Below the pieces are notes generated by a model. It saw nothing but the letters and a program-made list of their open reading frames with translations. It did no database searches and had not been told where the DNA came from. The translations under genes were made by a program, and so were the position numbers. A DNA stretch of 32,454 nt from an uncultured Bacteroidia bacterium (GTDB lineage Bacteria > Bacteroidota > Bacteroidia > Bacteroidales > UBA932): assembly GCA_902778105.1 (NCBI GenBank), contig CACYWN010000029.1, positions 1 through 32,454 on the forward strand, given 5' to 3'. Positions 7,844-14,990 of the stretch are shown here, piece by piece. Each line of letters starts with the position of its first letter. The stretch's first letter is position 1.

Positions 7844-9922
7844 ATGTTCCGAGTCTTGAAATTCGGCGGGTCGTCGGTGGCGGATGCCACGGCCATGTCC
7901 CGCGTGCTGGATATCGTTGGCGGTGAGCTCAATAAAGGTCGTGTCGTGCTCGTGAGCTCGGCCATCAGCGGCTGTACGGACGGTCTCCTCTCCTGTGCTG
8001 CCGGGGACACGTCGAGCCTGGATGCCCTGCGTGAACGGCATCTCGCCATCGTGCGGCGGCTGTTCACGGGCGGGGAGCGGGATTCTGCCGCGAAGGAGGT
8101 CCTGCGGCTGTTTGCCGCGATGGAGGCCGCACCGGCCGATGAAAAAGTCACGTACGGCGAACTTCTCTCCACCCGCATCCTCGCCCGGAAGCTCGAATGC
8201 GACGGACTGGCGGTCCATTGGGCTGATTCCCGGAATCTCATCGTCAAGGACCAGCTTCCGGAAACGTACCGGAGAATCCGGACGGCGCTGAACGCGACGG
8301 AAGCCGCCGTCATCGTGGCGCCGGGCTTCATCTGCTCCGACACCACCGGCAAGGTCTGCACCCTCGGCCGCGGCGGATCCGACTACAGCGCCGCCCTGTA
8401 TGCGGCGGCCCTGCAGGCCGAATCCCTCCAGATCTGGACCGACGTCCCCGGCATCATGACGGCGAACCCGAAAGAGGTCCCCGCCGCCCGGACCGTCCCC
8501 GAGATGTCCTACCGCGCCGCCCTGGAAATGGCAGAGCACGGGGCCAAGGTCCTCTACGCCCCCACCGTCGCCCCGGCGATGGAAGCGGGCATCGACATTG
8601 AAATCCGGAACACCTTCGCCCCCGCGGGCCGATATACCCGCATCGCGGCGGTGGCCGATGCCGCGCCGTGGGTGGGCGTCACCTCTTCGAAAGAAGAAAT
8701 CTGCCTTGTAGGATCGCAGGAGGCCGACCTGGACGCAGCGGCCAGCCAGATACGCGAGGCACTCCGTACCGCCGGCATCGCCGCCCTGGACGTCCGTCCC
8801 GAAGGGCGGAACCTCCTCGTCCGTGTCCGCGAGGCCGTGGTGCAACCGGCCCTGCGGGCGCTCCACCGGGCCTTCTTCGAGACCCGGCCGGTCCGGGAAG
8901 TGTGCCTGTTCATCGCCGGAGCCGGGGCCGTGGGCCGCGCCCTCGTGACCATGGTCGGCAACACGGCGGCAACCGTGTCCGAACGCACCGGGAAGGCGCT
9001 CCGCGTGGCGGGGCTGGCCGACAGCCGGCATTACCGCATCGACCTGGGCGGCGGCGTGACCTCCCTGGAAAGAGGCGTCTCCGGCGACTTCGTGGACGCA
9101 GTCATCGACCTTGCGCCCCAGGGAGCCGTCTTCGTGGACTGCACCGACAGCGAAACCCTGTACCGGCGCTATCCGGATCTGTTCCGGGCAGGCCTGAACA
9201 TCGTCTCCTCCAACCGGCGCTCCCTCGCCGTCCCTTACGTGGAATATGCCGCCCTGCAGGCCGCAGCCCGCGAAAACGGCCGCTTCTTCCGCTATGAAAC
9301 CACCGTGGGCGCGGCGCTCCCGATGCTGGAATCCCTGGCCATCGGCGCCAACAGCTCCGACGAAGTGGAACGCATCGACGCCGTCGTCTCCTGCACCCTG
9401 AACCAGATCCTCAGCGCCTACGGAGAAGGGCCCACCTTCGCCTCGCTCGTTCGCGCGGCGCAGGAAGCCGGACTCACCGAACCCGACCCGCGCCTGGACC
9501 TCGGCGGACGGGACGCCCTGCGGAAACTCCTCATCCTGGCCCGCGAGGCCGGCGTCCAGCTGGAGGAGCAGGATGTGGACATCCGGCCCATCATCCCTGC
9601 CGCCCTCTTCGGCGTGCCCCTGGAGGATTTCTACCGCGGACTCGAAGAGATGGAGCCCGTCTTTGCCGAGGCGCACCGCCAGGCGCTCCGCGCCGGCTGT
9701 CACCGCCGCTTCGTCGCATTCCTGGAAAAGACGTCCGCCGGTTACCGGGCCGGCATCCGCGTCCAGCAGGTGCCCGAGGACCATCCTGCCTACTACCTGA
9801 AAGGCACCGAGAACGCGATCCTGATCCGCAGCGCCTTCCACCCCACGCCCATCGTCATCCAGGGCCCCGGCGAAGGCGCCCGCCAGGCCGCCGCCAGTTT
9901 GCTGAACGATATCCTGCGGTAG
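7844..9922 (+). CDS. thrA: Bifunctional aspartokinase / homoserine dehydrogenase
   Basis: This 692-aa protein catalyses the first step of the aspartate family (Asp to aspartyl phosphate) and, in its second half, aspartate semialdehyde to homoserine. The kinase domain (1-275) shows KFGGSSV (6-12) and GRGGSDYSAAL near 175. The homoserine dehydrogenase part (about 350-692) shows the Rossmann motif GAGAVGRAL near 358, ETTVGAALPML near 485 and DLGGRDALRKLLILARE near 552. Between them is only about 70-75 residues of ACT-like sequence (APWVGVTSSKEEICLVGSQ...), whereas E. coli ThrA (about 820 aa) has a larger two-ACT region; feedback control may be reduced or different. The ATG at 7844 was chosen because KFGGSS proteins start just before this motif and the promoter box lies immediately upstream. 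It feeds the dap genes that follow. Confidence 0.95.
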   Translation: MFRVLKFGGSSVADATAMSRVLDIVGGELNKGRVVLVSSAISGCTDGLLSCAAGDTSSLDALRERHLAIVRRLFTGGERDSAAKEVLRLFAAMEAAPADEKVTYGELLSTRILARKLECDGLAVHWADSRNLIVKDQLPETYRRIRTALNATEAAVIVAPGFICSDTTGKVCTLGRGGSDYSAALYAAALQAESLQIWTDVPGIMTANPKEVPAARTVPEMSYRAALEMAEHGAKVLYAPTVAPAMEAGIDIEIRNTFAPAGRYTRIAAVADAAPWVGVTSSKEEICLVGSQEADLDAAASQIREALRTAGIAALDVRPEGRNLLVRVREAVVQPALRALHRAFFETRPVREVCLFIAGAGAVGRALVTMVGNTAATVSERTGKALRVAGLADSRHYRIDLGGGVTSLERGVSGDFVDAVIDLAPQGAVFVDCTDSETLYRRYPDLFRAGLNIVSSNRRSLAVPYVEYAALQAAARENGRFFRYETTVGAALPMLESLAIGANSSDEVERIDAVVSCTLNQILSAYGEGPTFASLVRAAQEAGLTEPDPRLDLGGRDALRKLLILAREAGVQLEEQDVDIRPIIPAALFGVPLEDFYRGLEEMEPVFAEAHRQALRAGCHRRFVAFLEKTSAGYRAGIRVQQVPEDHPAYYLKGTENAILIRSAFHPTPIVIQGPGEGARQAAASLLNDILR

Positions 9923-9947
9923 ACTCCGTTTTTGCAAACATATTTCG

Positions 9948-9955
9948 TATCTTTG
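9948..9955 (+). promoter_or_regulatory. -7 box (TATCTTTG) for asd
   Basis: TAnnTTTG match 26 bp upstream of the asd ATG and 25 bp past the thrA stop. A TTTG is present at 9931-9934 but only 13 bp away, shorter than the usual 19-21 bp spacing. Suggests asd has its own promoter besides any read-through from thrA. Confidence 0.5.
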
Positions 9956-9981
9956 CTGCGGTTAATTGTAAAACGAATCGT

Positions 9982-10974
9982 ATGAAAGTCGCAGTCGTCG
10001 GAGCCACCGGCCTGGTGGGCTCCAAAATGTTGAGGGTTCTGGAGGAGCGTCATTTCCCCGTGACCGAGCTCCTTCCCGTCGCGTCCTCCCGTTCCTGGGG
10101 GAAGAAGGTCGTGTTCCAAGGCCGTGAATGGACGGTCATCAGTGCCGAAGAGGCCATTTCCCGGAAACCCGCCGTCGCCATCTTCAGCGCCGGTGGCGCC
10201 GCTTCAGGCGAACTAGCCCCGAAGTTTGCGGCCGCCGGCTGCCGGGTCGTGGACAATTCATCCTACTGGCGCATGGACCCGACCAAGAAGCTCGTCGTCC
10301 CCGAAATCAACGGCGACGTCCTGGGCCCGGACGACTATATCATCGCCAATCCGAACTGTTCCACCATCCAGATGGTGATGGCCCTGGCCCCGCTCCACAA
10401 GGCCTACGGAATCAAGCGCATCGTCGTTTCCACCTACCAGAGCGTGTCCGGCAGCGGCCAGAAGGGCGTGAACCAGCTCAAGACCGAGCGTGCCGGCGGC
10501 AAGGGCGACTTCTACCCGCACCCGATCGACCTGAACACCCTGCCGCACATCGACGTCTTCCTGGACAACGGTTACACCAAGGAGGAGATGAAGATGGTCA
10601 ACGAAACCCGGAAAATCCTCCGGGACGACACGATCGCCGTCACCGCCACCACCGTCCGCGTACCGGTCTGGAGCGGCCATTCGGAGAGCGTCAACGTGGA
10701 GTTCTGCAAGCCCTTTGAGGTTTCCGAAGCGCGCGCCCTGATGGCCGCGATGCCCGGCGTCGTCATCCAGGACGATCCCGAGAACAAGGTCTACCCGATG
10801 CCCCTCTATGCCGAGGGCAGGGACGAAGTCTTCGTCGGCCGCATCCGCCGCGACTTCTCCGTCGAGAACGGCCTCAACTTCTGGTGCGTCGCCGACAACC
10901 TCCGGAAAGGCGCCGCGACCAACGCCGTCCAGATCGCCCAGCTCCTGCTGGAGAAGGGACTGCTGGCCGAGTAG
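9982..10974 (+). CDS. asd: Aspartate-semialdehyde dehydrogenase
   Basis: This 330-aa protein reduces aspartyl phosphate to aspartate semialdehyde with NADPH, the branch point to homoserine and diaminopimelate. It shows the N-terminal nucleotide motif GATGLVGSKML (8-18), the catalytic Cys near residue 126 in NPNCSTIQ, STYQSVSGSG, and the active-site His near 233 in VPVWSGHSESVN. Length is normal for the family and no repeat is inserted. It follows thrA by 59 bp with its own promoter box. A 193-bp intergenic stretch containing three palindromes separates it from the DapE-like gene. Confidence 0.96.
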   Translation: MKVAVVGATGLVGSKMLRVLEERHFPVTELLPVASSRSWGKKVVFQGREWTVISAEEAISRKPAVAIFSAGGAASGELAPKFAAAGCRVVDNSSYWRMDPTKKLVVPEINGDVLGPDDYIIANPNCSTIQMVMALAPLHKAYGIKRIVVSTYQSVSGSGQKGVNQLKTERAGGKGDFYPHPIDLNTLPHIDVFLDNGYTKEEMKMVNETRKILRDDTIAVTATTVRVPVWSGHSESVNVEFCKPFEVSEARALMAAMPGVVIQDDPENKVYPMPLYAEGRDEVFVGRIRRDFSVENGLNFWCVADNLRKGAATNAVQIAQLLLEKGLLAE

Positions 10975-11022
10975 CGCCTTCCCGTGAGCGAACAGGAGGC
11001 TCTTCTCTCGCGAAGGTTCGGA

Positions 11023-11153
11023 AAATATGTGCAGAAACAGTCGATTTGCACATATTTGGTTAACTTTGAATGAAAAATGTGTAGAAAGGGCCTTTTTACA
11101 CACATTTTGACAGAAAACGACGAAATCTGTGTGGAATCGGCCATTCTGCACAT
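11023..11153. repeat. Three related palindromes at about 50-bp spacing upstream of the DapE-like gene
   Basis: Three similar inverted repeats lie at 11023-11057, 11074-11108 and 11123-11153. Unit 1 has perfect 11-bp arms (AAATATGTGCA with TGCACATATTT). Unit 2 centres on AATGTGTAGAAAGG with CCTTTTTACACACATT. Unit 3 centres on GTGTGGAAT with ATTCTGCACA. Common pattern: TGTGyrGAAw, short GC-rich centre, wTTyTrCACA. TAACTTTG at 11061-11068 resembles a -7 box between units 1 and 2. They fill the space between asd and the next operon, so they could be operator sites, RNA hairpins, or a small palindromic repeat array. Confidence 0.7.
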
Positions 11154-11167
11154 TAATTGGGGGCCAT

Positions 11168-12286
11168 ATGGATTTTCTATTCTTCCATGAACTGTTGAGC
11201 ATCGATTCCACTTCAGGCAAGGAGCGGAAGGTGGCCGAATGGCTGGCGGAGCGCCTGCCGGGGATGTTCCCCGAGGCGAACCGGCCCGTCCTCCGGGTCG
11301 ACGAGGTCGGCGACGGCACTCTGAACCTCCTCCTCACCTGGGGCTCTCCCCGCATTGTTTTCTGCAGCCACCTCGACACCGTTCCGCCGTATATCAAGCC
11401 GGAGTTCCCGGAGGGGGTATTCCTCTCCGAACCGTCGCTCCGCGACCCCTCCCATCAGAGATGGGCCCCTCCCTCTTATGCGGCCGAGGGTGGCCACAGG
11501 TTCGGAGCGGAACACCCCCTCCGCGACACCCTCATCAAGGGCCGGGGAAGCTGCGACGCGAAGGGGCAGGTGTTTGCGCTGGTGACAGCGTGCCAGCGGC
11601 TGGCGGAGGAAGGAAAGACGGACTTCGGGCTGCTGCTGCTCGCGGGCGAGGAAACCGGATCGTGGGGCGCCAAGGCGTTCGCGAAGACGGACTTCCGGGC
11701 CCCGTACCTGGTCGTGGGCGAGCCGACGGAGAACCGGATGGTGAGCGCATCCAAGGGGACCAAGTCGTTCGACCTCAAGTTCACCGGCGAGGCCTTCCAT
11801 TCGGGCTATCCGCAATACGGCGTAAGCGCCGTGGATCTGTTTGTCGATTTCGTGAACAAGCTGAAAGCGAAGGACTTCGGCCTGGATCCCGTGCTGGGTG
11901 AAACGACCTGGAACATCGGCCTGGTGCACAGCGACAACCCGCAGAACATCCTGTCGCCGGAGCTCACCTGCCGGATCTATTTCCGGACGACCTTCGTCTC
12001 GGACGAGGCCGTGTGCAAGTGGATGGCGAGCCTGGGGCCGGAAGCACGGATTACCGTCACCCCCCGCGGCGGCGATACGCCGGCGACGTACTGGACCGTC
12101 GAAGGGCTGCCGGCGGGGCCCGTGGCCTTCGGCAGCGACGCGCCGCACCTCAAGAACTTCACGCACAAGGCCATCTGCGGGCCGGGCAGCATCACCGTCG
12201 CGCACCGAGACGACGAGCATGTGCTTGTCGCCGAGCTGGAGAAGGCCGTGGAGCAGTATTTGGAGATTTACCAATCCGTACAATAG
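11168..12286 (+). CDS. M20 family metallopeptidase, DapE/ArgE-like, with in-frame repeat insertion
   Basis: This 372-aa dinuclear-zinc amidohydrolase shows all expected ligands: His68 and Asp70 in SHLDTVPP, Asp130 in GRGSCDAKGQ, the GluGlu pair near 161-162 in LLAGEETGS, VVGEPTE, and a late His in VAHRDDEHV. The likely substrate is N-succinyl-LL-diaminopimelate (DapE), because dapD, dapB and dapA are nearby; an acetylornithine or succinylornithine deacetylase (ArgE) is the main alternative and sequence alone does not decide. Residues about 81-119 come from a 113-bp palindromic repeat. The His-to-Asp ligand distance is 62 residues here against about 33 in Haemophilus DapE, as expected for an inserted loop. 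The ATG at 11168 starts MDFLFFHELLSIDS. It leads an operon with DUF6440, dapB and a phosphatase gene (10-bp and 9-bp gaps). Confidence 0.85.
   Translation: MDFLFFHELLSIDSTSGKERKVAEWLAERLPGMFPEANRPVLRVDEVGDGTLNLLLTWGSPRIVFCSHLDTVPPYIKPEFPEGVFLSEPSLRDPSHQRWAPPSYAAEGGHRFGAEHPLRDTLIKGRGSCDAKGQVFALVTACQRLAEEGKTDFGLLLLAGEETGSWGAKAFAKTDFRAPYLVVGEPTENRMVSASKGTKSFDLKFTGEAFHSGYPQYGVSAVDLFVDFVNKLKAKDFGLDPVLGETTWNIGLVHSDNPQNILSPELTCRIYFRTTFVSDEAVCKWMASLGPEARITVTPRGGDTPATYWTVEGLPAGPVAFGSDAPHLKNFTHKAICGPGSITVAHRDDEHVLVAELEKAVEQYLEIYQSVQ
11410..11522 (+). repeat. Nested palindromic element, copy 1, in frame in the DapE-like gene
   Basis: Arms 11410-11432 and 11500-11522 pair at 21 of 23 positions. The core between them contains hairpins GTCGC/GCGAC (loop TCC), CCCATC/GATGGG, and CCTCCCTC/GAGGGTGG around TTATGCGGCC. 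The core is shared with copies at 20835-20968, 23407-23524 and 31857-31970, while the arms are not. It has no stop in the host frame and is in the same orientation as the gene. Confidence 0.9.
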
Positions 12287-12296
12287 AATCATCATT

Positions 12297-12485
12297 ATGG
12301 GAAAAGACCGATTTGACATCAAAGAACGGGAGAACCTGAGCATGCTGACGGATGCACGCGTCATCATCGACAAGGAGACCGGCGTCAACTACCTGTATGT
12401 TTGCCACGGCTATGGCGGCGGCCTGACGCCGCTCCTGGATGCCGAAGGAAAACCCATCGTCACCAAAGACGGATACCAGAAATAG
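12297..12485 (+). CDS. Small DUF6440-like protein
   Basis: This 62-aa protein reads MGKDRFDIKEREN, then VIIDKETGVNYLYV and GYGGGLTPLLDAEGKPIV. The TGVxYLY...GYGGGLTPLLD..GKP pattern matches my memory of the DUF6440 family, whose function is unknown. It starts 10 bp after the M20 peptidase stop and ends 9 bp before dapB, so it is co-transcribed with lysine pathway genes. No membrane segment or signal peptide is present. Confidence 0.75.
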   Translation: MGKDRFDIKERENLSMLTDARVIIDKETGVNYLYVCHGYGGGLTPLLDAEGKPIVTKDGYQK

Positions 12486-12494
12486 GAAAAGGCC

Positions 12495-13154
12495 ATGAAA
12501 GTCATCATCAGCGGATACGGCCGGATGGGCCATATGGTGGAAAAGGAGCTGGCGAAGCGGGGGATCGAACTCGCAGCGGCCAGCGAGGACATTTGCAGCG
12601 TGGACCCGGAGGTCGCGAAGGAGTGCGTGGTCATCGACTTTACCTGGCCGGACGCCTTCAAGGCCAATTACGGATTCATCGCCCGGCATTTCAAGGCCGC
12701 CGTCGTGGGGACGACCGGATGGAACGACATCGAGGCCGATGTGTTCCGCGCCTTCGAGGAGGCCGGGACGCCGCTGATCTATGCGTCCAACTTCTCCCTC
12801 GGGGTGAACGCCCTCTTCGCCGCCGTGGAGCGGGTCAGCGCCATGCTGAAGGGGAACGGCTACACTCCCGCCGTGGAGGAAACGCATCACATCCATAAGC
12901 TGGACGCTCCCTCGGGCACGGCCAAGAGCCTGGGGAAACTGGTGGAGGCGAACCTCGGCACCGAGCCGGAAATCACGGCCCATCGCATCGGCGAAGTCCC
13001 TGGTATCCACACGGTTACCTTTACATCCGATGTCGATAAGCTCACCCTTACCCACGAAGCGTTCGGCCGCGAAGGCCTCGCCGCAGGCGCCGTCGCCGCC
13101 GCGCTCATGACCGAAGGGCTGAAGGGCGTGCACGAATTCCGCGACCTGCTATGA
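12495..13154 (+). CDS. dapB: 4-hydroxy-tetrahydrodipicolinate reductase
   Basis: This 219-aa protein reduces the DapA product to tetrahydrodipicolinate with NAD(P)H. Visible are the short Rossmann start VIISGYGRMGHMVEK, VVGTTGW, the catalytic block EETHHIHKLDAPSGTAKS (about 128-145; His-His and Lys), and IGEVPGIHTVTF near the C-terminus. At 219 residues it is shorter than E. coli DapB (273), mainly in the cofactor-binding half; similar short forms occur in Bacteroidota. Its TGA overlaps the ATG of the next gene. Confidence 0.93.
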   Translation: MKVIISGYGRMGHMVEKELAKRGIELAAASEDICSVDPEVAKECVVIDFTWPDAFKANYGFIARHFKAAVVGTTGWNDIEADVFRAFEEAGTPLIYASNFSLGVNALFAAVERVSAMLKGNGYTPAVEETHHIHKLDAPSGTAKSLGKLVEANLGTEPEITAHRIGEVPGIHTVTFTSDVDKLTLTHEAFGREGLAAGAVAAALMTEGLKGVHEFRDLL

Positions 13155-13594
13155 TGAAGGTCCTCTTCGTGTGCCACGGGAACATCTGCCGTTCCCCGAT
13201 GGCGGAGTTCATTTTCAAGGCATTGGCCCAGGCGAAAGGCGTGGCGGTGTATGCCGAGTCGGCGGCCGTCTCGACCGAGGAAACCGGCAATCCCATCTAT
13301 CCCCCGGCCCAGCGGAACCTGCGTCAGCACGGGATTCCCTTCGACCCGGGCAAACGCGCCCGGCAGGTCACGCGGCGGGACTACGACCGCTTCGACCGCA
13401 TCATCTGCATGGACGCCTCCAACCTCCGGCTCATCCGGCGCATCATTCCGGACGATCCGGAAGGCAAGATCCATCTCATGATGTCCTACACCGGCATCGG
13501 CCGGGATGTGGCCGACCCTTGGTACACCGGCGACTTCGAAACCACGTTCCAGGACCTCCTGGAGGCGTGCGAGGCGATGCTAGCGCTTCTTTGA
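13151..13594 (+). CDS. Low-molecular-weight protein tyrosine phosphatase
   Basis: This 147-aa protein carries the P-loop CHGNICRS at residues 8-15 (CX5R, nucleophile Cys8) and a late Asp in VADPWYTGDFETTF that should act as general acid. Substrates may be phosphotyrosine proteins, often linked to polysaccharide export kinases, or phosphoarginine; the sequence does not say. It overlaps the dapB stop by 4 nt (ATGA), so it is the last gene of that operon; a start 3 nt later is equally possible. Its 3' end overlaps the convergent FMN-binding gene by 15 bp. Confidence 0.93.
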   Translation: MMKVLFVCHGNICRSPMAEFIFKALAQAKGVAVYAESAAVSTEETGNPIYPPAQRNLRQHGIPFDPGKRARQVTRRDYDRFDRIICMDASNLRLIRRIIPDDPEGKIHLMMSYTGIGRDVADPWYTGDFETTFQDLLEACEAMLALL

Positions 13595-13966
13595 TTCCAA
13601 ATAACAGGAGATTCCCGCCCGGACGTTGGAGATGATGGCGTCCGAGGAAAAGGTCGCGCCCGAGACGGCATCGACCTCCAGTTTGACGGCCTCGGCGGCC
13701 GGGACCCCGTCCCATGCTTTGGACAATCCTTCCATCGCCAGACGCCAGTACGCAGGCGTTTCCTCATTGGGCAGCGCCTCGATACGGCTCACCAGCCCCT
13801 GCGCATCCACATGGATGACCAGCGGCGTGGGGCCCATATAACCCTCGACCGCTTTAAGCGTTCTGGTATCGATCGTAACGCTGCCGTCGGCATGCTTTTT
13901 CACCGGGGATGTCGTTGCCGCGGTCGCCGCGATGAGCGTCAGGACGAGAAGGATTCGTTTTACCAT
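13580..13966 (-). CDS. Secreted FMN-binding domain protein (RnfG/NosR-like)
   Basis: This 128-aa protein starts MVKRILLVLTLIAATAATT, a probable signal peptide. The C-terminal half carries LEVDAVSGATFSSDAI, the FMN-bind motif where the Thr/Ser of SGAT(x)S can be flavinylated through phosphodiester linkage. The rest (MGPTPLVIHVDAQGLVSRIEAL) fits the same fold. It probably acts outside the cytoplasmic membrane in electron transfer, or as a flavin-carrying partner of one. It stands alone, convergent with the phosphatase gene and divergent from dapA, with its own promoter. The start at 13966 was preferred to an upstream Met because the signal peptide begins there and the promoter lies between. Confidence 0.82.
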   Translation of the reverse strand: MVKRILLVLTLIAATAATTSPVKKHADGSVTIDTRTLKAVEGYMGPTPLVIHVDAQGLVSRIEALPNEETPAYWRLAMEGLSKAWDGVPAAEAVKLEVDAVSGATFSSDAIISNVRAGISCYLESKKR

Positions 13967-13986
13967 AGTCTTTCGTTTATCGGCCG

Positions 13987-14017
13987 CAAAGTTACGATTA
14001 TTCTTCCGCGGGTGCAA
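13987..14017 (-). promoter_or_regulatory. Promoter of the FMN-binding protein gene
   Basis: On the minus strand TTG (14015-14017), a 20-bp spacer and TAACTTTG (13987-13994) match the Bacteroidota -33/-7 pattern. The -7 box ends 20 bp before the ATG. Confidence 0.65.
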
Positions 14018-14060
14018 TCCCGATTTGTGGGGATTCGTCCCGCTCCCGGCTGGTGTTTTG

Positions 14061-14091
14061 TTTGCCATTCGGCAAATAATTCGTAACTTGC
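14061..14091 (+). promoter_or_regulatory. Promoter of dapA-dapD
   Basis: TTTG (14061-14064), 19-bp spacer, TAACTTGC (14084-14091), one mismatch from TAnnTTTG. It lies 23 bp before the dapA ATG. The inverted pair TTTGCC/GGCAAA (14061-14076) overlaps the -33 region and could be a small operator. Confidence 0.6.
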
Positions 14092-14114
14092 GGAGTTAAT
14101 TGACAATCAAAGAC

Positions 14115-14990
14115 ATGAAACCATTGATACTCAAGGGATGCGGAACGGCGCTGTTCACGCCGTTCAAAGATGGGAAGGTGGATGAGGCGGCGATGGCCGC
14201 GACCGTCAGAAGACAGGTGGAGGCCGGAATCCATTTCCTGGTTCCGCTTGGGACGACAGGGGAGACGCCGTGCCTGTCCGTGGCCGAAAGGCAGCGGGTG
14301 CTGGAGATCACCCGGGAGAATGCGCCCGGCAAGACGCTCCTCGTGGGCGGCGGAACCAATTCGCTCACAGCCACGTTGGAGAGCATGGCCCAGCTTCCCG
14401 GTGCCGATGCCTACCTCATCGTCGTCCCCTACTACAACAAGCCCAACCAGACCGGCCTGTACGAATACTACAAGGCCGTGGCCGGCAGTACCGACAAGCC
14501 CATCGTCATCTACAACGTCCCCAGCCGTACGGGCGACAACATCACCGCGGAAACGACGCTCCGCCTCGCGGAGGAGATCCCGAACATCGTCGCCATCAAG
14601 GAAGCTTCCGGCAACTACAAGCAGATCAGCGAAATTATCCGCTGCAAACCCGAAGGGTTCAGCGTGCTGTCCGGCAACGACGACGAGACGCTTTCACTGA
14701 TGGCCACCGGGGCCGACGGCGTCGTCTCCGTCGCCTCCAACGTGGCGCCGAAGGAAATGGTGGCGCTGGTGGAAGCCCTGCAGCGGGACGATATGGTTCA
14801 GGCCCGGGAACTCCACTACCGCCTGATGCCGCTGTTCAAGCACCTCTTCATCGAACCGAATCCCATCCCCGGCAAGGCCGCCATGGCCCGCCTGGGCCTC
14901 ATGGAGAACGAACTCCGCCTGCCGCTCGTCCCGGCGAGTCAGAAAACCGAAGAACTCATTGCCAAGACACTTGACGAATTATGGAAATAA
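14115..14990 (+). CDS. dapA: 4-hydroxy-tetrahydrodipicolinate synthase
   Basis: This 291-aa aldolase condenses pyruvate with aspartate semialdehyde, committing carbon to diaminopimelate and lysine. Key residues fall at near-canonical positions: LGTTGETP, VPYYNKPNQ, Tyr133 in VIYNVPSRTG and the Schiff-base Lys162 in VAIKEASGNY (E. coli Tyr133 and Lys161). The ATG at 14115 (MKPLILKGCGTALFTPF) is preferred to a TTG five codons upstream. The 3' end overlaps dapD by 10 nt, so the two are translated together. No repeat insertion. Confidence 0.96.
   Translation: MKPLILKGCGTALFTPFKDGKVDEAAMAATVRRQVEAGIHFLVPLGTTGETPCLSVAERQRVLEITRENAPGKTLLVGGGTNSLTATLESMAQLPGADAYLIVVPYYNKPNQTGLYEYYKAVAGSTDKPIVIYNVPSRTGDNITAETTLRLAEEIPNIVAIKEASGNYKQISEIIRCKPEGFSVLSGNDDETLSLMATGADGVVSVASNVAPKEMVALVEALQRDDMVQARELHYRLMPLFKHLFIEPNPIPGKAAMARLGLMENELRLPLVPASQKTEELIAKTLDELWK

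Noticed and set aside
7799-9937. A 712-codon open frame on the minus strand opposite thrA
   Set aside because: High GC keeps antisense frames open. The plus strand carries unmistakable aspartokinase and homoserine dehydrogenase motifs; the antisense translation is low-complexity Gly/Asp/His-rich sequence.
10975-11167. Lysine riboswitch before the DapE-dapB operon
   Set aside because: I could not find the conserved L-box junction pattern; the region is explained by three short palindromes.
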